Origin: Mycolicibacterium sp. TY81
Lineage (GTDB): Bacteria > Actinomycetota > Actinomycetes > Mycobacteriales > Mycobacteriaceae
Direction: 5' to 3'
Assembly (NCBI RefSeq): GCF_018326285.1
Contig: NZ_AP023362.1
Coordinates: forward strand, 4,712,001-4,776,000
DNA length: 64,000 nt
Part shown: piece by piece, positions 20,350-28,809 of the stretch
How positions within the stretch are numbered: the first letter of the stretch is position 1
How the letters are laid out: each line of letters opens with the position of its first letter
Notes under the pieces: model-generated
Told to the model about the DNA's origin: nothing
What the model saw: the letters and a program-made list of their open reading frames with translations, nothing else
The model's database searches: none
Program-made: the position numbers and the translations under genes

Positions 20350-21150
20350 GTGGCATCCACAGGACCCGCCTCCCGCGATGCTGCGGGCGCTCTCTACGCC
20401 GACCAGCGCAAACAGCAGCTACTCGAGATGCTTCGCCGCGATGGTCGAATCGACGCCGCCCGGACGGCGTTGGAGCTCGGCGTGACGGGCGAGACCATCC
20501 GCAAGGACCTCATCCTGCTGGAGCGCCAGGGCCTGTTGCGGCGGGTGCACGGTGGCGCGGTACGCGTCGACTACCTCCCCTACGAACCTGCCGTCGAGAC
20601 CCGGACCGAGTTCCTCGCCGAGAAGGCCCGCATCGCCAAGGCCGCGCTCGCACATCTTCCGGAACGTGGATCGGTTCTGATCGACGCCGGGTCCACCACC
20701 GCGCAGCTGGTCGAGCAGTTTCCCGGCGACCGCGAACTCACCGTGTACACCAACTCGTTGACGCAGGCACTGACCCTGCTCAACCGGCCACTGCTGACGG
20801 TCTACACATTGGGCGGCCGGGTCCGGTCGAAGACCTTTGCCGAGGTGGACGATTGGGCGGCCCGCGCGCTCGCCGAGATCAACGTCGACGTCGCCTTCCT
20901 GGGCGCCAACGGCATCAGCATCGACCGCGGGCTCACCACCCCCGCCCCGTCTGAAGCCGCCGTGAAACGACGCATGCTCGCGTGCGCACACCGCCGCATC
21001 CTGCTCGCCGACCACAGCAAGTTCGGGGCCGTCAGCGGCGCCCAGTACGGCCGGCTGGAAGACATCCAGCTGCTGATCACCGACACCGGCGTCGACAGCC
21101 GGCAACTCTCCGAGCTTTCCGCCGCCGGCGTGACCGTGGAGCAGGCGTGA
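20350..21150 (+). CDS. DeoR/GlpR-family transcriptional regulator
   Basis: 266 residues from GTG 20350, with a strong GGGAGG site 5 bases upstream. The N-terminal DeoR helix-turn-helix (residues about 18-72) reads RKQQLLEMLRRDGRID, then GVTGETIRKDLILLERQG and LLRRVHGGAV. The C-terminal DeoRC sugar-phosphate sensor domain is marked by DAGSTTAQL, VYTNSL, LGGRVR, FLGANGIS and LADHSKFG. It is followed after 78 bases by glgC and then a WhiB gene in the same direction, suggesting it senses a sugar phosphate and controls glycogen or alpha-glucan precursor synthesis. The ligand is unknown. Confidence 0.9.
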   Translation: MASTGPASRDAAGALYADQRKQQLLEMLRRDGRIDAARTALELGVTGETIRKDLILLERQGLLRRVHGGAVRVDYLPYEPAVETRTEFLAEKARIAKAALAHLPERGSVLIDAGSTTAQLVEQFPGDRELTVYTNSLTQALTLLNRPLLTVYTLGGRVRSKTFAEVDDWAARALAEINVDVAFLGANGISIDRGLTTPAPSEAAVKRRMLACAHRRILLADHSKFGAVSGAQYGRLEDIQLLITDTGVDSRQLSELSAAGVTVEQA

Positions 21151-21228
21151 TATCTGCCGCCAACGCAACAACTTTCGCCAATCCATGAGTTCACCAGCCG
21201 TCGCCCGCTGCCCAGAAGGAGAATGCAC

Positions 21229-22467
21229 ATGGCCGATCCGAAAATCCTCGGTCTGGTCCTGGCCGGAGGCGAAGGCAAACGGCTGTCCCCACTGACACTC
21301 GACCGAGCCAAGCCCGCGGTGCCGTTCGCCGGACTGTACCGACTCGTCGACTTCGCGCTCTCGAATCTGGTCAACGCCGGCGTACTGCGGATCGCCGTCC
21401 TCACGCAGTACAAGAGCCACAGCCTCGATCGCCACATCACCACGACGTGGCGAATGAGCAGCCTGCTCGGCAACTACGTGACTCCCGTACCCGCCCAACA
21501 GCGTCTGGGCCCGCAGTGGTACACGGGTTCGGCCAACGCCATCCACCAGTCACTGAACCTCATTCACGACGAAAAGCCCGATCTCGTTGCGGTTTTCGGC
21601 GCCGATCACGTGTACCGCATGGACCCGCGGCAGATGATCAAGCAGCACCTCGACGGTGGCGCCGGCGCCACCGTCGCCGGAATCCGGGTGCCGCGTGGCG
21701 AGGCGAGTGCCTTCGGCGTGATCAAAACCGCGGGCGACGGACGGCAGGTCGAGGCGTTCCTGGAGAAACCCAGCGACCCGCCGGGCCTACCCGACGCCCC
21801 CGACGAATCGTTCGTCTCGATGGGCAACTATGTCTTCTCGACCGAGGTACTCATCGATGCGCTACATGCCGACGCCGCCGACGAGTTCAGCAAGCACGAC
21901 ATGGGTGGCGACATCATGCCGATGATGGTCGAACAGGGCCGCGCCCAGGTCTACGACTTTCAGAGCAACCAGGTCCCGGGCACCCATGCCGAGAACAGCG
22001 GTTACTGGCGCGACGTCGGAACGTTGGACTCCTACTACGACTCCCACATGGACCTGTGCGCCGTGGTCCCGGCTTTCGACTTGTACAACAGCGCGTGGCC
22101 GATCCTGACGCACATTCCGCCCCACCCACCGGCGAAGTTCGTCCACGATGATGGCGACCGGGTCGGCCGCGCCGTCAACAGCGTCATCTCCAACGGCGTG
22201 ATCATCTCCGGCGCGCTGGTCCGAGAATCGGTCCTGTCACCTGGTGTTCGCGTCGAGGAGCACGCCACGGTGGACCGCTCGGTGATCCTGGACAACACCG
22301 TGATCGGCGCACATGCCTTGGTCCGCAACGCCATTGTCGACAAGAACGTCGTGATTCCGGCCGGCGCCCAGGTCGGCGTCGACAAGGAGCATGACAGGGC
22401 ACGCGGCTTCGTCATCTCCGACGGCGGGGTGACGGTCGTCGGTAAAGGCCAACGGGTCACCGCATGA
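21229..22467 (+). CDS. glgC: glucose-1-phosphate adenylyltransferase GlgC
   Basis: 412 residues. ATG 21229 is chosen over ATG 21223 because AAGGAG at 21216-21221 is correctly spaced only for the later one. It makes ADP-glucose from glucose-1-phosphate and ATP for glycogen or alpha-glucan synthesis. The nucleotidyltransferase motif is [15 protein letters not shown], followed by [28 protein letters not shown]-like [18 protein letters not shown] and [16 protein letters not shown] left-handed beta-helix domain fills the last ~110 residues ([15 protein letters not shown]). The ends and length match mycobacterial GlgC (about 404). Being in a deoR-glgC-whiB unit next to embB is not the M. tuberculosis arrangement; it may be a second copy in this genome. 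Confidence 0.93.
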   Translation: MADPKILGLVLAGGEGKRLSPLTLDRAKPAVPFAGLYRLVDFALSNLVNAGVLRIAVLTQYKSHSLDRHITTTWRMSSLLGNYVTPVPAQQRLGPQWYTGSANAIHQSLNLIHDEKPDLVAVFGADHVYRMDPRQMIKQHLDGGAGATVAGIRVPRGEASAFGVIKTAGDGRQVEAFLEKPSDPPGLPDAPDESFVSMGNYVFSTEVLIDALHADAADEFSKHDMGGDIMPMMVEQGRAQVYDFQSNQVPGTHAENSGYWRDVGTLDSYYDSHMDLCAVVPAFDLYNSAWPILTHIPPHPPAKFVHDDGDRVGRAVNSVISNGVIISGALVRESVLSPGVRVEEHATVDRSVILDNTVIGAHALVRNAIVDKNVVIPAGAQVGVDKEHDRARGFVISDGGVTVVGKGQRVTA

Positions 22468-22499
22468 CCAACAACCGAGTAGGAAGCAGGAGGTAGAAC

Positions 22500-22877
22500 A
22501 TGATCGGGAAGCGAACCGCGTTGCCACTGCCCGCACCGGCGATCCGGCCGGTGGCCGACGAATGGGAATGGCAGGAGTCTGCCCGTTGCCGCTCAATGGA
22601 TTCCAGCGTCTTCTTTCACCCCGACAACGAACGGGGCCGGGCGCGTAGACAACGCGAACAACGCGCCAAAGAGATTTGTCGCCAATGTCCGGTGAAGGCC
22701 CCGTGCGCCGCCTTTGCACTGCTGTCCGGCGAGCCGTACGGCATCTGGGGTGGCGTATCTGAATCCGAACGTCTTGCTGCGCTGGGTATTTCAGATCCGC
22801 GCGCGGCCGGAAACCTGAGTACGTCGAAGCGCCGGGAGGCCCGACGCGCCGGACTGGCTGCTGCGAGCGGTGAATAG
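22500..22877 (+). CDS. WhiB-family iron-sulfur regulator, WhiB3-like
   Basis: 125 residues, ATG 22500 preceded by GGAGGT. The four cluster-ligating cysteines are Cys30, Cys60, Cys63 and Cys69 (CRQC and a final C), followed by the GIWGG turn at 81-85 and a basic C-terminal tail (TSKRREARRAG) for DNA binding. The block MDSSVFFHPDNERGRAR with REQRAKEIC is closest to WhiB3 of M. tuberculosis among the family members I can recall. WhiB3 responds to O2, NO and redox state and controls lipid and carbon metabolism. It lies 32 bases after glgC and is probably co-transcribed. Whether it is the WhiB3 orthologue or a paralogue cannot be decided here. Confidence 0.88.
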   Translation: MIGKRTALPLPAPAIRPVADEWEWQESARCRSMDSSVFFHPDNERGRARRQREQRAKEICRQCPVKAPCAAFALLSGEPYGIWGGVSESERLAALGISDPRAAGNLSTSKRREARRAGLAAASGE

Positions 22878-22908
22878 GAATAGCGCCACACCGCCGGGAA
22901 CACTGAAC

Positions 22909-23823
22909 TCACTCGTGGTCGGTGACGGCACTGCGCACGCACTCCCGCAGCCACTGGTGGCGACGATCGAGTTCGAACGCAGGATGCCAGATCATCCGGT
23001 AGGGCATCGTCGCGATCTCGGCCGGCGCGGGCAGCAGGCGTAGTTCAGAGCCGGCGATCCAAGCGTCGACAAATCGACCGGGAAGTGTTGCCACCAAATC
23101 GGTTCCATGAAGCATCGGAAGCGTCGCGGTGTGATACGGCACCGTGACCACCGCCCGGCGGACCCTGCCCAGCTCCGCGATGCGGTAATCGATATCGGGC
23201 TGCACCCCATCCGCCACGTCCACGACCACGTGGCCGAACTCGAGATACTCCTCAAGGGTTATCGCGCCTCGCGCCGCCAGCGGATGCCCTTCGGATACAA
23301 CGCACTTGAAGTGCTCGGTGACGAGCTGAGTGGCGTTCAGATCGTCCGGCGTGTGGCCCCCGTAGAGCCCCAGATCGACCGCGCCACGGCGGATCTGATC
23401 CTCGATCCCGTCGGGGCGCCAGCTGCGGAAACGTATTGTCGTGCCAGGTGACTGCGATCGGATCAAGCGTGCGATGGCAGGGCCGTAGGTGTGGACAGCG
23501 TAGTCACTCCCGGCGATGTGGACCGGCTGCGTTGACGCGCCGGGATCGAACTCCGCGGGCGCCAGGAGGGTTTCGAGCAGCGGTATCAGCGTGGTGAGCT
23601 GGCGGTGAATGTCCTCGGCACGGGCCGACAGCCGGAATCCGTCCGGATCACGAACCAGCAGCGGGTCATCGAGCAGTCTGCGCAGCCGCTGCAGTGCACG
23701 GCTCATGGCAGGTTGGCTGAGCCCGATTCGGGACGCCGCGCGCGATACCTGCCGTTCCTCGAGCAGTGCGACCAATGGTGTCAGCAGATTCAAGTCTGCC
23801 CGCTCGGTATGCGTCGTGAGCAT
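22909..23823 (-). CDS. LysR-family transcriptional regulator
   Basis: 304 residues, ATG 23823 (MLTTHTERADLNLL); an ATG 12 bases upstream (MIFGMLTT) is possible. The N-terminal winged helix-turn-helix has LEERQVSRAASRIGLSQPAM and RLRRLLDDPLLVRD. The C-terminal half is a periplasmic-binding-like effector domain (GAVDLGLYGG, then MLHGTDLVATLP). It is divergent from the SDR gene that the IS element has split, with a 58-base gap that holds a palindrome. It is most likely an activator or repressor of that dehydrogenase. The effector is unknown. Confidence 0.9.
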   Translation of the reverse strand: MLTTHTERADLNLLTPLVALLEERQVSRAASRIGLSQPAMSRALQRLRRLLDDPLLVRDPDGFRLSARAEDIHRQLTTLIPLLETLLAPAEFDPGASTQPVHIAGSDYAVHTYGPAIARLIRSQSPGTTIRFRSWRPDGIEDQIRRGAVDLGLYGGHTPDDLNATQLVTEHFKCVVSEGHPLAARGAITLEEYLEFGHVVVDVADGVQPDIDYRIAELGRVRRAVVTVPYHTATLPMLHGTDLVATLPGRFVDAWIAGSELRLLPAPAEIATMPYRMIWHPAFELDRRHQWLRECVRSAVTDHE

Positions 23824-23828
23824 GCCAA

Positions 23829-23841
23829 ATATCATAGATAT
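23829..23841. promoter_or_regulatory. palindrome between LysR gene and SDR gene
   Basis: ATATC-ATA-GATAT, perfectly symmetric, directly upstream of the LysR start and 41 bases before the SDR start. It is nested in a looser CATGC...GCATG repeat (23821-23846). It has the 13-base size of a LysR-type box, so a LysR operator is likely. Confidence 0.5.
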
Positions 23842-24106
23842 GCATGTGACAAATGGTCGGCGCGCGAGCAGGCTTGGAGCCATGAAGATTTCCGGCAACA
23901 CCATTTTCATCCCAGGTGCCACGAGCGGCATCGGACTCGCGTTGGCAATCGCCCTGCGGGACAAAGGAAACAACGTCATCATCGGCGGCCGCCGCGAACA
24001 GCTGCTCCGCCAGATCACCGCCGAACATCCCGGGATCGAAGCGGTCCGTATCGACACCGCGGACCCCGACAGCATCCAGGCCGTGGCCACTCAGGTGCTG
24101 GCCGAG

Positions 24107-24110
24107 CATC
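24107..24110. repeat. target-site duplication CATC, left copy
   Basis: CATC immediately left of the IS end. The same four bases follow the right end at 26745-26748. Four to eight bases is the usual range for IS21-family duplications. Confidence 0.85.
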
Positions 24111-24118
24111 TGTCAGCG

Positions 24119-24197
24119 GTCACGTATTTCCCCAGGTTTGAGGGGTTGTCCGTCACGTAATTCCCCACCCTGGCTGTCACGTAATTCCCCACCCTGG
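24119..24197. repeat. left multiple terminal repeats of the IS21-like element
   Basis: Three direct copies of GTCACGTAnTTCCCCA at 24119-24136, 24152-24173 and 24176-24197; the last two also share CCCTGG. These are the transposase-binding repeats typical of IS21 ends. Confidence 0.85.
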
Positions 24198-24273
24198 GCG
24201 GTGTGTCTGCCTGGTGTGGGCCTCGTTTACCGGTTCGCTCTGCATCCATCTGATGGTGGATGGAAGGGCGCTG

Positions 24274-25840
24274 ATGGCGAGGAGAAGTATCGTGATGCTC
24301 GATTTGGTCGAGTTGTTCACCCACTGGCACGCGGGCCGTTCGCAGGTCCAGTTATCGGAGTCGCTGGGCATTGACCGCAAGACCGTCCGCAAATATTTGG
24401 CTCCGGCGGTCGCGGCGGGTATCGGCCCGGGTACGGAGCCGCTGACCGCGCCACAGTGGTCGGAGCTGATCGGCGGGTGGTTCCCGGAACTGTCCGATCC
24501 TGCGGCGCGGGCGCTGACCTGGCCGCTGATCGAACCGCACCGGGACCAGATCAAGACCTGGCTCGATGCCGATGTCACGATCGCCACGATCGCTCAGCGG
24601 TTGCGGGACGAGCATGCGGTAGCGGTGTCGGAGTCCTCGGTTCGGCGTTGGATCGCAACACATTTCGCGGAAGAGGTGGCACGAGCGAAGGTGACCGTGC
24701 CGCGCGGGCCGGTCGAGCCGGGCAGTGAAGCGCAGATCGACTACGGTCGCCTGGGCATGTGGTTCGATCCCGCGGTGGGCCGCCGGGTGGCGGTGTGGGC
24801 GTTCGTGATGGTGTTGGCGTGTTCGCGGCACCTGTTCGTGCGCCCGGTGATCCGGATGGACCAAACCACCTGGTGCGCTTGCCATGTCGCGGCGTTCGAG
24901 TTCTTCGGCGGGGTCCCGGCCCGGTTGGTGTGTGACAACCTCAAGACCGGGGTGGACAAACCCGACCTGTATGACCCGAAGATCAACCGCGCCTATGCCG
25001 AGCTGGCCACCCACTACGGCACCCTGATCGACCCGGCGCGGGCGTTCAAACCCAAAGACAAACCCCGCGTCGAACGGCCCATGCAATACATCCGGGATTC
25101 GTTCTGGCGCGGCCGCCAGTTCGACGGGCTGCCCGCGATGCAAACCGACGCCCAGCGCTGGAGCATCGAGGTGGCCGGGGGCGAGGTCGTGTCGGGCACT
25201 GGAGGGCGCGCCGCCGTTGCGGGTGTTTGAAGCGATCGAAGCCAGCGCGTTGATCGGGTTGCCGCCCAGAGTATTTGAACTGTCCACCTGGTCGATCGGC
25301 ACCGTCGGCACCGACGCGCACCTCAAGGTCGGCAAGGCGTTGTACTCGGTGCCGTGGCGGCTGATCGGGCAACGCCTGCATGCCCGCACCGCCGGCGACG
25401 TGGTACAGGTCTTTCACGCCGATGCGGTGGTGGCCATCCACGTGCGCCGCCCATCGGGGCGCTCGACCGACTTCGCCCATTACCCGCCGGAGAAGGTCGC
25501 GTTCGCGATGAAAACCCCGACCTGGTGCCGGCGCACCGCCGAACTGGTCGGCCCGGCCTGCGTCGCGGTGATCGCCGCGTTCATGGCCGACAACGCCATC
25601 CACCATCTGCGCGCCGCGCAAGGAGTGCTCGGGCTGCGCGACAAACACGGCTGCGACCGGTTGGAGGCCGCGTGCGCCCGCGCCATCGCCGTCGGTGACC
25701 CGTCCTACCGCACCATCAAAGGCATCCTGGCCGCCGGCACCGAACACGCCGGCGACGAACCGCCCGCCAGCACCGGCGCGGCGGGGGCGTTTCTGCGTGG
25801 CCCCGACCAGTTCGGCACCGATACCGGCATCATCGCCTGA
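24274..25840 (+). pseudogene. istA: IstA transposase, frameshifted
   Basis: The first frame runs from about ATG 24274 (MARRSIVMLDLVEL; GTG 24292 with GGAG upstream is an alternative) to a stop at 25230. It carries a helix-turn-helix (LSESLGIDRKTVRKYL) and the DDE core: Asp in QIDYGRLG, Asp in LVCDNLKTG and Glu in KPRVERPMQY. The second frame picks up at LRVFEAIEASALIGLPP and ends at 25840. The two join if one base is dropped from the GGGGG run at 25177-25181, giving about 521 residues, normal for IstA. The C-terminal part is otherwise clean, so the lesion is either very recent, a sequencing error, or a recoding site. Confidence 0.85.
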
Positions 25841-25894
25841 TCGTCACCAATTCCACACTGCTGCAACATAATCAACCTTCAAAGGAAGCCCACC

Positions 25895-26651
25895 ATGTCT
25901 ATCTGTGATCCGGCGCTACGCACCGCGCTGCGCACCCTGAAACTGTCCGGCATGCTCGACACCCTCGATGCCCGGCTCGCCCAAACCCGCGACGGCGGCC
26001 TCGGCCACCTCGAATTCCTGCAAGCCCTCTGTCAAGACGAGATCGCCCGCCGCGAATCCGCCGCTCTCACACGGCGATTGCGCCGCGCCAAGTTCGAAGA
26101 ACAGGCCACCTTCGAAGACTTCGACTTCACCGCCAACCCGAAACTGCCCGCCGCGATGCTGCGCGACCTGGCCGCCCTGCGCTGGCTCGACGCCGGCGAA
26201 TCAGTCATCCTCTACGGCCCCGTCGGCGTCGGCAAAACCCATGTGGCACAAGCACTCGGACATCACGTAGCCCGCCGCGGCGGGGACATCCGCTTCGTCA
26301 AATGCGCCCGCATGCTCGCCGACCTTGCCGGCGGACACGCCGACCGCACCATCGGCCAGCGCATGCGCGAGTACACCCGGCCCCCTGGTACTGATCGTCG
26401 ATGACTTCGCGATGCGTGAGCACACCACCACCCAATCCGACGATCTCTACGATCTGGTCTCCGACCGGGCCATCGCTGGCAAACCCCTCATCCTGACCAG
26501 CAACCGCGCCCCCAAAGACTGGTACCCGCTGTTCCCCAACCCCGTCGTGGCCGAATCCCTACTCGACCGACTGATCAACACCAGCCACCAAGTCCTCATG
26601 GACGGACCCAGCTACCGACCCCGGAAACGACCCGGCCGCACCACCACCTAG
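25895..26651 (+). pseudogene. istB: IstB transposition helper ATPase, frameshifted
   Basis: Starts at ATG 25895 with AAAGGAAG upstream. The N-terminal frame has the IstB region and Walker A GPVGVGKTH and stops at 26404. The Walker B segment LVLIVDDF and the rest (DLVSDRAIAGKPLILTSNR, LLDRLINTSH) are in the next frame, to 26651. Dropping one C from CCCCC at 26381-26385 restores REYTRPLVLIVDDF and a 251-residue protein, the standard IstB length. As read, Walker A and B are in different products and the ATPase cannot work. Confidence 0.85.
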
Positions 26652-26693
26652 ACAACGCCCGCCCCGACCGGTAAGACCAACACGAGGCCCACA

Positions 26694-26736
26694 CCTGGGG
26701 AATTACGTGACAGCAACCCCTGGGGAATTACGTGAC
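26694..26736. repeat. right multiple terminal repeats of the IS21-like element
   Basis: Two copies of CCTGGGGAATTACGTGAC (26694-26711 and 26719-26736), inverted relative to the left-end repeats. Confidence 0.85.
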
Positions 26737-26744
26737 CGACGACA

Positions 26745-26748
26745 CATC
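26745..26748. repeat. target-site duplication CATC, right copy
   Basis: CATC directly after the right IS end, matching 24107-24110. Confidence 0.85.
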
Positions 26749-27297
26749 CCGATCTGAACGTGGTGATCACCATGGCTGGGGTGATGAAGATCGAAGACTG
26801 GCACGCACCGGAGAGCTTCCTGGCTGCGGCAGAATCCACCATCACCACCAACGTGCTGGGCACGATCCGGCTCATCGCCGCATTCATCGAACATCTGCAG
26901 ACCCAACCCGCTGCCACTGTCATCACCGTGTCGTCAGGGCTGGGGTTCACCCCACTGAAGGTGACTCCGAGCTACAACGCCTCCAAAGCTGCCATCCACC
27001 TGCTGACCGAGACGCTGCGGCTGCAATTCGCCGGTTCCTCGGTGGAATTCAAGGAACTCCAGCCGCCCGCGGTCCGGACCGACCTGGTGCCCGGGCAGCG
27101 CGACAGCGAGTGGGCCATGCCGCTCGAGCAGTTCGTGAGCGAAGTCATCGAGATCCTCGAGAACCAGCCGGCTGCCGATGAGATTCAGGTCGAGAACGTC
27201 AAGTTCTTACGCTATGCCGAAGTGCGCGGTGAGTACGACCATGCGGTGTCCGTTCTCAACTCGGCCGACCCGCACAGCAACTGACCGGACGGCCGAC

Positions 27298-28695
27298 TCA
27301 GGCCACGCCGACCGCTTCGGCCGGCTGGGCGGGTTCGATCACAGGCAGCGGGGTCCGGATGTAGCGCGTCCAGGTCAGCGTCAGGGCGGCGATGTAGAAG
27401 GTGACGAACACCCAGAACGCCGCGGTGGCAGAACCACTGGACAGGTAGGACTGCCGCAACGCCAGGTTGATGCCCACGCCTCCCAGCGCGCCGATGGCAC
27501 CGGCGAAGCCGATGAGGGCGCCGGACATCCCGCGGGACCAGTTCTGCCGGTCGATCTTGCTGCCCACCACCGAGTGGCTGCGGGCCTCGAAGATCGACGG
27601 GATCATCTTGTACACCGAACCGTTGCCGATACCCGACAGGATGAACAGCGCGACGAAGCCGACGATGAAGCCGGTCAGGGTGGCCGCGTCGACGGCACCG
27701 CCAGTGTGGTCGTGGTAGGTCGACACCGAAATCAGCAGTGCGCCAAACACGATCATGCCGGCGAAGGCTGCCACGGTCACGCGAGCACCGCCGATGCGGT
27801 CGGCGAGCTTCCCGCCGTAGACCCGGGCCACCGAACCGAGCAGCGGACCCACGAACGCGATCTGAGCCGCGTGCAGCGCCGCCTGCGCGGCACTCTGGCC
27901 ACCGGCGACGAAGTTGATCTGCAGGACCTGGCTGAAGGCGAACGAGAAGCCGATGAACGAGCCGAACGTTCCGATGTACAGGAAAGCGATGCTCCAGGTG
28001 TCCGGCTCGGTCAGGATGGCACGCATCGCCCCGGAGTCGATTCGGTGCTGCGCAAGGTTGTTCATGAACACGGCGGCACCGATCGCCGCGACAGCCAACA
28101 GGACCAGGTAGATCGCGCACACCCAGTGGGGTGCGCGGTTACCCGCGACGGCGATCACCAGCAGGCCCACCACCTGAATGGCCGGCACACCGAGATTGCC
28201 TCCACCGGCGTTGATTCCGAGCGCCCAGCCCTTGAGTCGCTGCGGGTAGAACGCGTTGATGTTGGTCATCGACGACGCGAAGTTGCCACCACCGAGGCCG
28301 GCGAGTGCCGCACACACGAGATACGGCCACAACGGAAGCCCCGGATGCGCCAGCAGCCACATGCTGCCCAGCGTCGGAACGAAGAGCACGAGCGCGGAGA
28401 AGACGGTCCAGTTGCGGCCACCGAAGGTCGCGGTCGCCATCGTGTACGGGATGCGCAGGCAGCCACCCACGAGAGTCGCGGTGGCGGCCAGCAGGAACTT
28501 GTCCCCGGCAGTGAAGCCGTACACGGACTGCGGCATGAACAACACCATGACCGACCACATGGTCCAGACCGAGAGCCCGATGTGCTCCGCGATCACCGAC
28601 CAGATCAGGTTCCGCCGGGCGACATTCTTGTTACCGGCCTCCCAGGCAACGATGTCTTCGGGGTCCCAGTCAGCGATGGTTCGAGATCGAAACAT
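27298..28695 (-). CDS. narK: nitrate/nitrite MFS transporter NarK
   Basis: 465 residues from ATG 28695 with no good ribosome site (TTTGCAAC precedes it). Twelve hydrophobic segments of the NNP/MFS fold are present. The nitrate signature glycines appear in ALAGLGGGNFASSM and FAGAIGALGGVGINL, and the substrate Arg region is LRIPYTMA. It imports nitrate or exchanges nitrate for nitrite, feeding the nitrate reductase encoded just upstream on the same strand. A terminator-like hairpin and an inverted repeat lie in the 114-base gap, so narK probably has its own promoter in addition to any readthrough from narI. Confidence 0.93.
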   Translation of the reverse strand: MFRSRTIADWDPEDIVAWEAGNKNVARRNLIWSVIAEHIGLSVWTMWSVMVLFMPQSVYGFTAGDKFLLAATATLVGGCLRIPYTMATATFGGRNWTVFSALVLFVPTLGSMWLLAHPGLPLWPYLVCAALAGLGGGNFASSMTNINAFYPQRLKGWALGINAGGGNLGVPAIQVVGLLVIAVAGNRAPHWVCAIYLVLLAVAAIGAAVFMNNLAQHRIDSGAMRAILTEPDTWSIAFLYIGTFGSFIGFSFAFSQVLQINFVAGGQSAAQAALHAAQIAFVGPLLGSVARVYGGKLADRIGGARVTVAAFAGMIVFGALLISVSTYHDHTGGAVDAATLTGFIVGFVALFILSGIGNGSVYKMIPSIFEARSHSVVGSKIDRQNWSRGMSGALIGFAGAIGALGGVGINLALRQSYLSSGSATAAFWVFVTFYIAALTLTWTRYIRTPLPVIEPAQPAEAVGVA

Positions 28696-28722
28696 GTTGC
28701 AAACATAGAATTTTCATGTTTC
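28689..28722. promoter_or_regulatory. inverted repeat at the narK start
   Basis: GAAACATG (28689-28696) and CATGTTTC (28715-28722) are perfect 8-base arms 18 bases apart in an AT-rich stretch covering the narK start codon and leader. This is a possible regulator site; no known consensus is claimed. Confidence 0.35.
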
Positions 28723-28737
28723 CCCGAGGCTCCGAGC

Positions 28738-28781
28738 GATGACCCGGCGGTGACAATTCACTCACCCGCCGGCGGGTCATC
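28738..28781 (-). terminator. hairpin after narI
   Basis: GATGACCCGGCGGTGA paired with TCACCCGCCGGCGGGTCATC around an ACAATTCAC-type loop. The stem is GC-rich with one small bulge, and it sits between the narI stop (28810) and narK. Confidence 0.65.
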
Positions 28782-28809
28782 GTGTGAGGCGTCGACGCAG
28801 CAGCAGGAC

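Larger units (their letters stand above)
24111..26744 (+). mobile_element. IS21-family insertion sequence (istA-istB), 2634 bp
   Basis: The ends are an inverted repeat beginning TGTC and containing CGGTCACGTA-TTCCCCAGG: 24111-24136 against 26744-26719, 23 of 26 positions identical, with TG...CA termini as in IS21 elements. Multiple terminal repeats of the GTCACGTAnTTCCCC type occur at 24119, 24152 and 24176 on the left and at 26694-26711 and 26719-26736 on the right. The interior has istA (DDE transposase) and istB (AAA+ helper ATPase) in the same direction. Flanking CATC duplications and the restored SDR frame fix both ends to the base. Both genes carry an apparent one-base frameshift. Confidence 0.92.
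23882..27284 (+). pseudogene. short-chain dehydrogenase (DltE-like) gene disrupted by an IS21-family insertion
   Basis: The 5' part (23882-24110) starts MKISGNTIFIPGATSGIGLAL, with the NAD(P)-binding GxxxGxG motif (GATSGIG), and runs to AEH. The 3' part (26749-27284) continues PDLNVVITMAGVM, with the catalytic Ser in VSSGLGF and YNASK as the YxxxK motif. Removing 24111-26748 (the element plus one CATC copy) joins the parts in frame into a 254-residue SDR with no missing residue. In the present sequence the frame runs from the insertion into IS DNA and stops at 24160. The gene is therefore inactive. The remainder shows no other lesion, so the insertion looks recent. Confidence 0.92.

Noticed and set aside
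24119-24197. Three short direct repeats resembling a small CRISPR array
   Set aside because: They are the multiple terminal repeats of the IS21-like element; inverted copies occur at its other end, spacers are irregular and no cas genes exist.
24214-24273. Upstream extension of istA to 24214
   Set aside because: The extra residues (WASFTGSLCIHL) do not look like an IstA N-terminus, and the stretch adjoins the terminal repeats.
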